A DNA stretch of 64,000 nucleotides, taken from contig CM065652.1 in NCBI GenBank assembly GCA_033220425.1, positions 2,418,001 to 2,482,000 on the forward strand. The letters run 5' to 3'. This DNA comes from Lepraria neglecta (taxonomy: Eukaryota > Ascomycota > Lecanoromycetes > Lecanorales > Stereocaulaceae). The position numbers and the translations under genes are program-made. Positions within the stretch are counted from its first letter, which is position 1; each line of letters opens with the position of its first letter. The notes below the pieces were generated by a model that saw only the letters and a program-made list of their open reading frames with translations, ran no database searches and was not told the DNA's origin. Positions 47,957 to 59,519 of the stretch are shown in pieces.

Positions 47957-49415
47957 TTAGCTCTGCCATTAGCATGTAAAAAATCTTGAGGCCATGATAT
48001 GTTTGTAGAAATTTCGTTCCCCCGGCGGCAAATTATGATTGAAGCAGGTACAACTGCGGGCCGACTCCCCGCCGAGGGATCTCAGGGTAACTTACCTTAG
48101 GCACTCACAGCACCGTCTACTTCTATGTTTTTGACAGTAGGGTTTCGAAATGCTGCTGTTGACTCAGCTATAACATCTACAACCATCGAGCAACTCTGGA
48201 AACTCGGACGAGAAGACTGAGATTCATATGTCAAAGATGGATATATCTAACATCTAACCTAGAAGCCATTCACAATTACAATACGACGCTTCGAATGCTT
48301 GTGCCGCGCGTGACCAGGAGTGCCTCCTCTATTTCATTTCGATGCGTCCTCATTCAAGATAGCCCAATAATATCCGTGTCCACAAAGTAACGTTTTTCGC
48401 CAGTTTCTCAAAGCAATGGACAGTGTACGTTTGCCCTGAAATGGGCCAGGAGATTGGACTGCTAAGCTGGGTGGAATATGGCTGGCCGTACAAAGGACAC
48501 GTTAGAGACCCTTTAACGCTTTTGGACTTTTTGTTGTTTCCCCTGGATTTTGCGTGTCCGAATCCTTAGGTCGTTCCCAAGCGCAATCATCCACGACCTA
48601 CTCATACAGTCTACCCATCTATTTCGAATCGTGCAAGCTCGAAAGACATCTCCACCTCACATTATGACAGGTGTCTGCTCATGAACTTTGTATGTTCCAA
48701 CCCGCCGTTTCCTTACTCTTCTATCACCACGTGTTGCCGAACGCTAGGAGAAGCTCTTCAATATTAATGGTACGTAGTCTTACGCTTCGACTCCATCCAC
48801 TGCACACAGTCCAACAATTTTTCCATAGGAGAAATGAAACATGCCCAGAATGCTGACGCTGCGCTGACGCTGCGGAATGCCATCCCTGGATAGAAAGCTT
48901 TCACCTTTGCTTCGACGGCCTCCCTGTGGTGGACATTTAATTTTTGATAACAGTTTGGTGATGGACGGGAAAGGATGGTTCGAGCCTGGTATGCGTATCT
49001 GAGGGGCAATCGATGGCATTAAGCGATTTTGGAGGGCACTGTACTGCATTGACGAGCATGTCTTTGAAAAGTTTTCATTCCATGAAAGTCGATTTCGCGG
49101 AATTGCACATGCCATTGACAATGAAAATCCTATTATTTGCCTAGTAAAATGTTAGCCTCCCCATGTCAAAGACCCTGCGTTCCCAGCTTTGCACACTTAT
49201 GGCCTGATTACCGTACCACCATACCGGGGCTAGATGTAACAATTTTCTTTTACTCGTGAGCCAAAATATAGCTTGTTCAGAAGTTTTCCGGCTCTCAAGT
49301 CGCGAGTAGCTCTGCCATTAACATGCGGTTGATTTTGAGGCCACATTGTGTCGTTGCAGGAATGGGCGTTTCTTTGGCCTCCGCTGAGGATCTTCTAAGT
49401 TACCTTAGGCCAGGC
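47957..49415. repeat. Diverged direct duplication (two copies of about 110-150 bp)
   Basis: The segments 47957-48110 and 49307-49415 share TAGCTCTGCCATTA, CATG, a TTGAGGCCA..TTGT block, an AGGATCT/GGGATCT block and a final TACCTTAGGC, in the same order. The first copy directly precedes the duplicated bZIP exon. It is an old local duplication and encodes nothing visible. Confidence 0.6.
48138..48220 (+). pseudogene. Second copy of the bZIP terminal exon
   Basis: After a CAG acceptor this piece reads GFRNAAVDSAITSTTIEQ, then LWKLGRED and a stop. The real last exon of the bZIP gene reads GFRKATIDSALTSATIEQF-stop. The splice phase matches the bZIP donor at 47613, so direct splicing would give a different C-terminus. 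It could be an alternative last exon or the remains of a tandem duplicate. Confidence 0.7.
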
Positions 49416-50199
49416 ACGGCTAGGCTAGCCAAGCCCAGATGACTTGCATAAGTTTTGGGTCCGGGCACGGGCATCCCACCGGCGGGATTGTTGAATTTTG
49501 AAGGCACGACAAGCAGGTTTGACATTAGGAAATCTGTGTATAGCCTCATGCTCGTAGCATTACCGAGATCGTCAACCAGCACACCAAGCTAAAGCATTGA
49601 GATGTAGAGTGGCAAACCAAAATTAGACGAAGCCATTCCGCTTCTCGTATCCCTCCCGCTTATCATCTCCCTTCCTGGCGGTCGCTAGCGCAGATCTTCG
49701 ATAAATCGATGCAAGGCCGAATGAGCGCAACAATTGGTGGTTCCATCGTGGTTCCATTCGAGAATGAGCGAGATCTCATTTGAACGCAAGTGCGCTTTTC
49801 CCTGCGTTCTCTTCCCTTCCTTTCCCCACGCTCGCTACCATTTTTTTTCCCAGAGACTATGCCCCGCGTACGAGTGGACCGGAAGTTCTGGCGTTCCTCC
49901 GAGACTCCATCTTGTTGACTTTCCCCTCCACTCGTCTTGCAGCCCACCAAAGCCATTGAACCGACAATTGCTCTACAACCAGCACTACATCGGGCTTACA
50001 CAATCTCTCACTTCATCTGAAGTCGACAACATTTTTATTTACACTCGCTTTCCGTCAAATCCGCATCTTTCCGCGTCTTCAGCAATTCTTCAGGTGTCAC
50101 TCGTTCCCTCTTTGGCCAACCTACGCTCTATCGCTGTCCACAATCTCCAGATACACACAATTCCATCTCCGGCTATTCTTATCCCCAACCTATTCCCAT

Positions 50200-53100
50200 A
50201 TGGCTACCGCTCAACCGCCCAAGCGTCCGGCACAACGCAAGCAGTCAGGAAATAATATTCTCTCGCGCATGCTACAGATGGAGAAGCAAAGCAAGGTCAG
50301 TTGACATGCGCTGAGCAATAGAGACTGTTTGCTTGTGCCCAACCTTTAGGTTGAGTTTGCCGGTATCGTCAATTGTACTAATTCAACCGCTCAGCAACAA
50401 CGAGCCTCATCAGCGAGCCCAACCCTTCCTCTTTCGCCTAGGGCAGATTACTTCAGTGGACCGTCTGCCGGAGCTTCGCCCTCGCCAACCAGATCTCAGA
50501 GGTCTCCAATACCAACCCCACAATCACCCCTGCGCCCTCCTCCAATGCCCCGCTCACAAACCTTACCCGCTCTGGCGCCAGACCCTAAAGGTACAGAGAA
50601 GCTACCAGGGAAGCCAAAGCCGTCCATTGAGCCATTGAAAACCAGCACATCAAAGGTCTATAATCATTCAGCAGCCGAAGAGATCTGCTTGCCACCAAGC
50701 AGGTCTGACCACTGCGAGAAGGAGAGGAGAAGGGAGAAGAGGAGGGCAGAAAAGGAGCAGAAGGAGCGAGAAAAGAAGCTGAAGCATGACGAGGAGAAGC
50801 AGAGACTTTCAGAAGGCAAAGCAGGAAAACGAGTGAGCAAGAAACTTCCGCCAGCGGCCATGGAGACCCAAAAGATGCCCTCAGCATTGAGGAGGAATTC
50901 ATGGATGTCCATCATGTCCTCACATTCAACCTCGGGTGAGAACGCACGAAGATCTTCGCGAGAGGAGAAGAGGCTGTCAATAGTGTCCTTGGGCTCATTC
51001 AAGTCGAACCGGCGCTCTCAATCGATGCCACCAAACAACGCAGAAGAAACCCCCAAAAGCAGCCTAGAGCAATGGCGTCCGATTGTGAGTCCATCCGCAC
51101 CAAAGCTCCCTAGCTTCAGATGGAGTTCCCGCAAGACTTCGCTTCGCTCCGGCAACCCGGATACCTGGGGAAATGACGATGCATACGAGAGGGATCTCAT
51201 TGCCTTCGCCTATCGCTTGGAGGCTTCATCCGGCGTGACTGAGCCAGAAAAAATTGATCAGTCAAAGTCAAAGCAAAGCTCGAGGATCGAAACGCCACAG
51301 CAACAGCCGAGTACTCCAGCCATTAGCCGAAACTCCACTGAACCTAATCTTTTGAGTGCGACGCAGTCAAGGCCTATCCAAAGCCCACAGCGATCGACAG
51401 GCATGAAGGATGACAACTCAGAGGCTGGGCTAGTGAGCAAGCCGAAAGACAGTGAACGGCAATCTACAACATTCAATGTCAACGACGACCCAAAAGGGAC
51501 GGCAGGTCAAAAACGCACTCCCAGCCAGGTTCCGCCGTCTCCGCAAAGTGCTCCTCTACCGCAAGTACGATCGTCCCATGACGGAAGCAGCTATGTCCAC
51601 AAACAACGCATGTATCAGCAGCAGCGCTATATTGCCGGGTTTGAGGAACAACAAGCTGTTAAAGCCGCCACTGACCATGCGACTGAGCTTGCTGCAGAGT
51701 ATGAGCCTCTATTGTCAGGGCAAGCGACGCCAGCCTCGGAACGCGGTCGTACCCCTATACCTAGCATGCCAGACGCGCTGGGTATTGCCCAGGCCGCTGG
51801 AGCTAAGAAACAACAAGAGAGCAGCGTATCTCCAGCGCCTACGAAACAGCGGCACCGCAGCAATTCGCCACGCACTTCCGAATCAGCTTCAACAAAGCAT
51901 CAATCGCATGGTCCTACTCCTCTCTCGCAATATTCGAGCCAGACAGATGATGCTGAAAAGGATAAGGAGGCCGCCCGGGTCCGTGCATCTATGCAGAGCG
52001 TCAGAGATGTCTCCACTGGCAAGCCACACGCATCGACGGGCTTCAAGAGAGATAAGATACTTGGATTTCGGCGGCGAGCGAAAGAATCTCCGGCTTTCAT
52101 TTCTGTGCCGTACAACACAGAGAACCAAATCGTCGCTGTTCAGTCAGCTCCGCTAGATGGTCCATCTTCTCAAGAGTCTTCCCCAAAACGGTCAAAGATA
52201 GATCGGATATTCAGGGAGCCAAGGCCATCTTTCGCGGAGTCGAGTGACAGGAAGAGATCTTCGAGCCTAGCACGGAACCAAAACAGAGAGGAAGTAGTTC
52301 AATCTAGTTCGGCGCAGAGCCATTCCAGAACTCGAACGTCTTCGTCGACGGTTTTGAACGACAACATCCCATCACCAAGACAAGTACCTAAGTCTAAGAC
52401 TGAGCCCATCTTGACTCCAACTATAAAATCTGCTAAGCAATTCTCATTCCCCAAGGACGCCCAGAAGCCTCACAGCAAGGAACAGCCCAAAGCCGAGGCC
52501 AATACTGGGACCAAGGTAGACAGCCCTCGCAGCAAGCACGACAACTCTGCCAAAGACCCTAAACAAAGAAGCAATCCTATGCCCAGTGTCAAGCCCGCCT
52601 CGGCGACCGAAAAGGCTACAGACGCTGCCACTACTGCTGTACTGGAAGCAAAGCCAACCAAAAAATCACCTGCCAAAGTCATTGTAGCTAGCGGGACTGG
52701 AGACGGACTTGTTCGCAAAGCATCACTCACGCGGTCTCGCTCAAATCCGCAACTACAAACACAAACTACTGCTACCAACACTTTACCCAACCTTGACTTC
52801 TTGCCTCAACTGAAGCATCAGCCGCTCGTCAAAAGGGACCAACAATCCCCTACTCGCCCCTCCCAAGAAGACTCGACTTCAGTATCAGTTGCCCAATTCT
52901 CTACTCCCATTGCACCCCTCGCCTACCATTCACCTACCCCAGCGGTCGCCCCAGATCTCAAACTGATCCCTCGCTCACCACTTCGCACCCCCTCACAATT
53001 CCCACTTCCAACTGCGAATCGACACAACCGCTCAGCCACGGACGTGGGCACGCTCTCTACTTTCGGCAAAGGTATATTAGCAGAGGGGCTAGACGCAAAG

Positions 53101-53334
53101 CCTGTTGCTAAGCTCTTCGTCATTTGCTGCAAATGCAAGTTCTGGCATGATCTGCCGAGCAAGCTTTACGAGGCTATGGCTCTACCAAAGGAGCTTCACA
53201 AAGCGGATGAGGGGAAGCCGACCGGTGCGAGATTGGCGACAGCAATCAGGTGTCCATGGTGCGAGCACGCTATGACTACGTTCTGCTGCCAGGGGTGGAC
53301 TACTGTTGTTTACCTGCACGAACGACATCATTGA
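50200..53334 (+). CDS. Conserved fungal Ser/Pro-rich protein with C-terminal Cys cluster
   Basis: Exon 1 (50200-50295) encodes MATAQPPKRPAQRKQSGNN and LSRMLQMEKQSK. A 99-bp intron leads to exon 2 at 50395 (QQRASSASPTLPLSPRAD). The total is about 1010 residues. A highly charged Lys/Glu helix lies near residues 110-150 (EKERRREKRRAEKEQKER). Most of the protein is Ser/Pro/Gln-rich and probably disordered, with many SP and RxxS sites. The C-terminal 90 residues are conserved in character: CCKCKFWHDLPSKLYEAMAL, then CPWCEHAMTTFCCQGW. They contain two CxxC pairs (CCKC and CPWC) that could bind zinc. I recognise it as a protein type found in Pezizomycotina, without known function. There is no signal peptide or membrane segment. 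Confidence 0.85.
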
Positions 53335-55021
53335 AGACGTGGACTCAGACTTCACAACCACAAGCGTTGACCGCTTTCGAAATGTTTTACGAACTTTTCT
53401 CTCTATACACTTTTAATATTGTGTCTCAATTTCTTTCTTGATGCGAATATAAGCGAAAACGAGCATGTTTGCGGGGCTAGATATGGGTGGATGAATTAAT
53501 GATATTGCATGATATACGAAGGGTGGTCTCTTTATCAGGCGTTGTTGGAAAGATGCCTTGCCAGACTAGTCAGTATTATCTTTGGGAAACGAGCAAAAGC
53601 GCTTCTATATTCTTCGCATACATATCTTTTAACAATTAACACAGCTGAGTGCTCTGCCTAGCGCTTAAAATAATAACGAAAGCCACCATATATTGGAAGG
53701 CCACATCGTTCATAGCACTCAGTTCTTTCACAGGCTCGATACAATACCACCGAACGTAGCGCTGAATGCATTCAACCCCTAGACTGAAAAGTATACCTGC
53801 ATGTCAGCCTTGCAGCTGATTGGTCGATCAGAACAAGGCGGCTAGCGTAGAAATCAATTTGGAAGGATCGCGCTTTCCAATTCTTTCTACTCCACCACCT
53901 GCCATCCCTCACAGGTCCTGGCGATCCAGTCCTCAATAGAAAGTTCGAAAGTTACCTTCACCCTCTACGATGTACGGCATCCTGTGAGTCTTCAGATACG
54001 CGTTCGTTGTAAATACTTGGAGACCGACTCATACTGTCATTGAATATCGTGTTCATCAGCCAAGTCTAATTAGTGGATACTTCAGCTCTTTGCAATAAAC
54101 CCTGATCGAATTTTCCGCCAATCTCCACTGTTCGAGAATCTTCCGGCTGTCATCACCTTCGCTCGACGGAAAAGTGCCTCAGCGGATAGACAATGTCTGG
54201 CTCTATTCCGCTTCTGTCGAGCACATGCACCGTCCATTCTAATTGTTAGGCTTGTTTGAATCTTGTTGGAACTTTGACTGTGCTCGAAACTGCAGAAAAG
54301 AATACCAGCTATCATTCCAGGAAGGAGAGAGAAGCGTGTCGCTATGCCTCGTCAGTGAACGAGCATACAACCCTAGAGTCCACAGATAGCGCGTCAAACA
54401 GAGGAGGTCGAGCAGGTGACGGCATGGACAAGCTGCGACGTAGACTGATAAGATTGGTAACATGGCTATACCATGTTCCTAGCTTGAAGTACTGGTGGGT
54501 AATGGCAGTGACGTTATTACTGTGTTATCCTTAGTAGGTTTGACCTAGTAGTCGGCCGCCTAAAGCGCGCCCCGAGAGCCGCTCCTGAGGATGTGGAAGA
54601 CCACTCCAGGGACTGGCCGATTTTCCGTTTTTGCACACAAAGCCGCCCACTCCGGTGCACAAATACCTTCCGATCCGGGCGATAATCCTGGTGACTGGCA
54701 TTGAGCCTATGCAGTGCCCAGAGCAGTAGCTGCATATACCAATCCAGAGCACTCAACTCTGAGTCATGATCTTGCCAAGCAGGAAGTCCGAGCTGATTTG
54801 GAAGTTCTTTAACAGCAGCGGTCATCATGCTAATCTATGAAGAGATATACAGGTGTGCCAACTACAACACCTTCACAGGCAGGAAAAAACTTCCAAAAGC
54901 CAGCCTCAGATGCAGTAGATACGTCCGGCAAACACATTGAAGTGCCATTGACCTCTGCATATACGCCAACTTCGTGCATCGCGCTCTCTCCAACCAAACC
55001 CTAGACCAAATACCTTTCATA
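53335..55021. other. Intergenic, no confident gene
   Basis: Nothing recognised. The frame at 54256-54534 ends in a hydrophobic run but has no family features. Confidence 0.4.
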
Positions 55022-56657
55022 ATGCCACTCGTCGTCTCTCCCGTCCTCCTCCCTGACCTTCCTGCCATCCAGCGCCTCTCCATCTCCGTCGAAGCAGATA
55101 CCACCACAGGTTCACTGCTCTTCCCCAACGGCGCATCAGAGACCTCAATCGCGCATTTGGTCAAGCAGGATGAGAAGGATATGCGGGATCCGAAGTGCAC
55201 ATGTCGGCATATTATTATGAGGGATGTGCCTGAGGGGACGGATGCCTGTGGGGACGATGGGAAGGCGAGAGGGGAGATAGTGAGCTATGCTATGTGGAAT
55301 TTCTTCGTTGGGAGGGAAAAAGCAAACAAAGAGGGACAGGATAAAGAGGAAAGGATTGGAGACGGTGCATACTATGAGAGTTGGCCGCCTGATGCCCACC
55401 ATGAGGCTCTTGAGGTGTTGGTGGAGATGGGGAAGAAGAAGAGGGAGGGGATTATGGGTGATGGAAATTATGCTTGTAAGTAAATCTCACTGTGATTTGG
55501 TATGTCTGTCTCTACAGTCTCTCATTGCTGAGAAAAGGGATGTGGGCCATATGGGCCATTTCTTTGGCCCATGGCTTTCCCGTACGACTTTCTTGGCTAC
55601 TAGCAGTATATTCTCTGTTATTTCTCCTATTCCTAATGTAGTCTTATATCTTCCTGTAAATGTTCCCTTAGCTTTATGAATCCCTCTACATATCATACTC
55701 ATTGCTCTCATTCAAGTCCTCGCATCCCTCTGTACCTCTCCCACCCACCGTCGAATGGGCGCCGCTTCCAAACTAATAGAATGGGGTCTCGCACTCGCGG
55801 ACGCCCACCTACTTCCTACATACGTCGAATCGACCCCAGGCGCCCTACCTCTCTATCTCAAACACGGCTTCGAAAAGGTAGACACGATGACAATCGATCT
55901 GCACCAATGGGGCCGAGATCACATACAAGAGCATATAATCTTAATCAGGCCGGCCCAGAAACCTTCCACTGCGCGAGACGAGATTCGTATCACCCCCGTC
56001 CTCACAAACGCAGACTTCACCGTCTTCGATTCCATCGAAAAAGCCGCTTCCACCCCAGAACCCACCTCTCAAGCCCTTCCATCTAAGGAAGCCCCAAAGC
56101 CAACCTCCGTCTTCCCCCTCATCACGAAAGACGTCCCTCTCACCTCCGGGCCCTCCTCCAGAACAACCTTCCTCATTGAAAACTCCATCACAGACCCAAC
56201 ATCCCACTACCTAAAAGCCTTTATCCCATCCACCAACACCACAATAGCCTTCGCACTCTTCCAAATCTGCCCCACGCCCTCCCTCCGCCCTCAACGCATG
56301 CCATGGCCCCACGGTGCCAACCACGTCCTCGTCAACGCTTTCTTCGGGAAAATGCATCAAGCGGAAGAGCGTTATATGGACGGCAAGCCATATATTCTCC
56401 TGCACGCATTGGCTGTCGCGCCTGGATGGCAGGGTAAAGGTGTGGGGAGACGATTGCTGGAGTGGGGGTTGGAGATTGCGGATAGGGAGGGGTGGGAGTG
56501 CTGGGTTGATGCTAGTAGGGAGGGGGTGGGGCTGTATAGGAAGTTGGGGTGGAGGGAGGTTGGCGAGGTGAGGGTGGATTTGGGGGAGTGGGGTGGGGAA
56601 GAGGGCGTGGTGGAGAGGGCGGTGCTTATGGTTAGGAAGCCTGGTGGTGGTGGGTGA
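55022..56657 (+). CDS. Tandem GNAT N-acetyltransferase
   Basis: Exon 1 (55022-55475) starts MPLVVSPVLLPDLPAIQRLS and covers the N-terminal part of the first GNAT domain. A 241-bp intron (55476-55716) joins it in phase to FLASLCTSPTHRRMGAASKL, the acetyl-CoA-binding motif A (R-R-M-G-A-A), and the first domain ends in YLKHGFEKV. A second GNAT domain carries LHALAVAPGWQGKGVGRRLL (Q-x-x-G-x-G) and ends in YRKLGWREVG. About 460 residues in all. Both motif-A loops look intact, so both halves may bind acetyl-CoA. The substrate is unknown. The last 200 bp of the coding strand are extremely G-rich. Confidence 0.88.
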
Positions 56658-57356
56658 GCTGTAGAGGTTTGGTCGGATGGGGTTAGTGCGTTTTGGGAGG
56701 TGAGGGAGGTGAGGGAGACGTTGAGCATGATCTAGCTTGCCCGATTGATTGTACAGGAGCTTTACTGTGTAAAAGATGACTCAGTGCTACTCAAGTCTGA
56801 AAAGGAAGAGATGGGCGAGAAATGACCGATGTAACAACGATCTCATATAAGACAAACAGCTTATGCAGCCGGATTAAGTTGTAGTGACGCTAAAATCGAC
56901 TAGTGTGCACTATTTGTGATTGTCCATATCGGGCCCCCCTGCCCAACCCGGAAATCTGTAAACAAACCCCTTTCCCCTCCCACCCACCAAAAGCTATCAC
57001 CGCTAAGCCACTAGCCCGCCCACAAACTGTTATATTTTGGCCTATTTTGCGCAAGACGTTCAGAAGCGAAACCTCGAAAGGGTTAGTGCTGAGTCGTCGT
57101 GGAGGCTGGGGGGGGTGCGAGGAGGAGGGGGAAGAGGGAGGAGGATTTTAGGGGTGGGCTATGGGGATGGACTATGAGGATGGGCTATGAGGATGGACTA
57201 TGGAGCCATGGGCGGCTTTGGTGGAATGGAAAGGAGAGGGAAGAGGTGTGAGGGTTTTCGGTTAAGGTATGCGAGGTGAGACGGAATGTTAGATCATATC
57301 GATGGATAAGAGGTCTCCGACTCGTAGCAAATTTCTGAGCAAGATGTGTCGCCTTT
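56658..57356. other. Intergenic between convergent genes, G-rich
   Basis: Contains a purine-rich run and a 13-bp minisatellite (57152-57203). No gene was recognised. It holds the 3' ends of the GNAT and nitrilase genes. Confidence 0.5.
57152..57203. repeat. Minisatellite, 13-bp unit x4
   Basis: Four consecutive 13-bp units of the form GGATGGRCTATGR lie at 57152, 57165, 57178 and 57191, differing at one to three positions. Confidence 0.9.
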
Positions 57357-58442
57357 TCACCGCACACCTCTCTCATCTTCAATAACACCAACAGGTCCCC
57401 TCCTCCTCTTATCAATCCTAACATCAAAAATATCAAGTCTCTGATACCCACCCACAACATCATGATACTGCTTCCCCTCAACACAATCCGCCAAATCCAT
57501 ATCCGCATACAAAATCCCCTCCTCATGCTGCAGCATTTCCTTCGGACTAGTCTCCCCCGTCTGCTCATTGACCGTGAAAGAGGGATGATGCGCGCCTGTT
57601 GGTTTTACGAACATACTTGGTGCTTGTGAGGGGTTGGCTAGTGTGTGGATTATTCTTTCGTCGGGGTCTTTGATGCTAGAGAGAAGGCCCTGTCGGATTG
57701 AGTCGCTGAAATGCGCAGCGCATGAGATGCCGAAGCATTTTGCTTCGAAGCTGTGGGCTGCTACTCGCGTCCTGTTGGCTGTGATATTGTCGTAGTTTAG
57801 ACTCTTCCCTTGTGTCACTGATTCGGGCTTATCACTATGGGATGGAGGGCTAGCCCGCCTTGTCGGCCAAATCGCAGGCCATGTCGAGATATGCACCTGC
57901 TCACCCATTGCCATGAGTGCGTACCTGGCTAATGGATTGGTATTCTCGCCACATACAAGTGCACCGATTTTCCCGAATTGAGTATCAGCGACTCGAAGGC
58001 CGTGTCCATCACCCGGAGCCCATGTCAATTTCTCGAAGAATGTAGGCATTAGCTTTCGATGATGCACAAGCACTTCGCCATCCGAGCCGATGATCAAATT
58101 GGAGTTAAACAAAGTCGCAGTGCTATACCGGGCCTTCTCCGAAAAACCCAGACTGACTATAGTGCCAGTCTCCTTTGCAGCCTTTCTGATAGCATCGACG
58201 TGCTCACCATCAGCGTAGATAGACTCTTGAGCCATCTGGTGGAAGAGGTCGTGGGTCTCTGTTGGTGCGAGAAGGGCGCTCCAGACGGGGAAGGCGGGAA
58301 TGTAGGTCTCAGGGAATACGACGAGGTTTGCTTTAGCGCGGGATGCGCGGTGAATTAGAGAGATGCATTTGTCGGTTGTGGCACGGGCGTTGAGGAAGAC
58401 GGGAGAGACGTGACAGGCTGCTGCGCGGAGCTTGGGCAGCAT
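57357..58442 (-). CDS. Nitrilase (carbon-nitrogen hydrolase)
   Basis: A single-exon gene of 361 residues starting at 58442 (MLPKLRAAACHVSPVFLNA). The three catalytic residues of the superfamily are visible: Glu45 in FPETYIPAFP, Lys130 in HHRKLMPTFFE (with Glu137 as the second Glu) and Cys164 in ALVCGENTNPLARY. CGENTNPLARY is the typical true-nitrilase signature. HISTWPAIWP and the C-terminal RLDIFDVRID also fit. Length is normal for fungal nitrilases. The enzyme hydrolyses a nitrile to a carboxylic acid and ammonia. No targeting signal is evident, so it is probably cytosolic. There are no breaks. Confidence 0.95.
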   Translation of the reverse strand: MLPKLRAAACHVSPVFLNARATTDKCISLIHRASRAKANLVVFPETYIPAFPVWSALLAPTETHDLFHQMAQESIYADGEHVDAIRKAAKETGTIVSLGFSEKARYSTATLFNSNLIIGSDGEVLVHHRKLMPTFFEKLTWAPGDGHGLRVADTQFGKIGALVCGENTNPLARYALMAMGEQVHISTWPAIWPTRRASPPSHSDKPESVTQGKSLNYDNITANRTRVAAHSFEAKCFGISCAAHFSDSIRQGLLSSIKDPDERIIHTLANPSQAPSMFVKPTGAHHPSFTVNEQTGETSPKEMLQHEEGILYADMDLADCVEGKQYHDVVGGYQRLDIFDVRIDKRRRGPVGVIEDERGVR

Positions 58443-58864
58443 GTTTTAAGATGAGAATGAAGATCTCAAACGAGTTGATGAGTATTTGGTTTCCCCTCTC
58501 CAGGCCCAGAATCAAGTGAAAGTCGCCCACAGCTTGGGTCAGAGACGGAAAGAGGTGCAGGATTGCAATTACAAAATCTGGTGCGGGTCGTTCGTGATCT
58601 TCAACTGTTGAAGATTTTTCGAAATAAAAAGTTTGTTGGACGAGATGATTCTTAGCAGTGGTGTCGTGAATGGGCCCGAGCAGAAGGCAAACAAAGCAAT
58701 TGCAGGGATACGAAAGCTTAAGACTTGGAAAGCTATAGCCTAATAAACCCTTGATCTGTTGTCAGCTATCGTTGAAAGAGAGAGCGCTAAAGCTGCCGGT
58801 TCGGATCGTCGTCTCGGGCTTTACCCCACTTGGCTCTTTCGAAGGAGTTCTTCCCTTTAATCAA
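58443..58864. other. Upstream region of the nitrilase gene
   Basis: Holds the nitrilase promoter and ends at the left target duplication of the hAT-type MITE (TTAATCAA, 58857-58864). Near 58670-58693 a short segment resembles the terminal repeat of the 13.7-kb MITE. Confidence 0.5.
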
Positions 58865-59467
58865 GGGTCTCATTACATTAAACCCCCCCAAATGCGGTTA
58901 GTAACCCTAGCCCTAACCGCCCTGCCGAACCCTGGAAGTGGCCCCCGGGGCAACTGCTCCCGGGGCAAGCTCCGGGGGCCAAATGGCGGAGAACAGTTAC
59001 TGCACGGCAGACTTCGGTGGAGGTTGTGTTGGGAAAGGTACATAATTTTCCTAGCAAATTACTACGTCTGACGTATGCGGCGCCCTCGATCATAAATAAC
59101 CCTGACTTTTCTTTTTATCCCAAGCTTATTTGTTTTGCTTCGGTAGGTGGTGACCACATAGCCCTGTGGGCTTACATGTTGCTTGATCAGGAGACAGAGC
59201 TCGTCCCAAGTGCCTACTCGTAGGCCATCAGGCGGTGGTTGCAGCTGCATAGGGAGTAATGGGGTGGATGAGGTGGACGAGAAGGTCGATGTTTTGGTGG
59301 TGGACGGTGGGGTGGCTTAGTCGGCATTTGGCCCCCGGAGCTTGCCCCGGGAGTACTTGCCCCGGGGGCCACTTCCAGGGTGCCTGAGGGCCGGTTAGGG
59401 CTAGGGTTACTAACCGCATTTGGGGGGGGGGTTAACGTAACAAAAAGGGGTTAATGTAATGAGACCC
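58865..59467. mobile_element. hAT-type MITE, 603 bp, long inverted repeats
   Basis: Both ends start GGGTCTCATTACATTAA in inverted orientation. The exact 8-bp sequence TTAATCAA flanks them at 58857-58864 and 59468-59475. An 8-bp target duplication is the hallmark of hAT transposition. The inverted repeats run about 120 bp (left) and 140 bp (right). The right copy has an extra 20 bp or so near its end. Each repeat includes a TAACCCTAGCCCTAACC stretch and a GC-rich CCCCGGGGCAAG block. The centre carries no transposase, so it is non-autonomous. Confidence 0.9.
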
Positions 59468-59519
59468 TTAATCAAACATATGTGCATTCCTGTACTATTT
59501 GCAGTTGCTTTTTGTCACC

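Larger units (their letters stand above)
47762..50199. other. Intergenic with duplicated segments
   Basis: Apart from the extra bZIP exon copy and the duplicated non-coding block, I see only short frames. The last few hundred bases, rich in TTC/CTC pyrimidines, are probably the promoter and 5' UTR of the next gene. Confidence 0.45.

Noticed and set aside
48971-48990. GGTTCGAGCCT resembling a tRNA B box
   Set aside because: No matching A box, no cloverleaf arms in the flanks.
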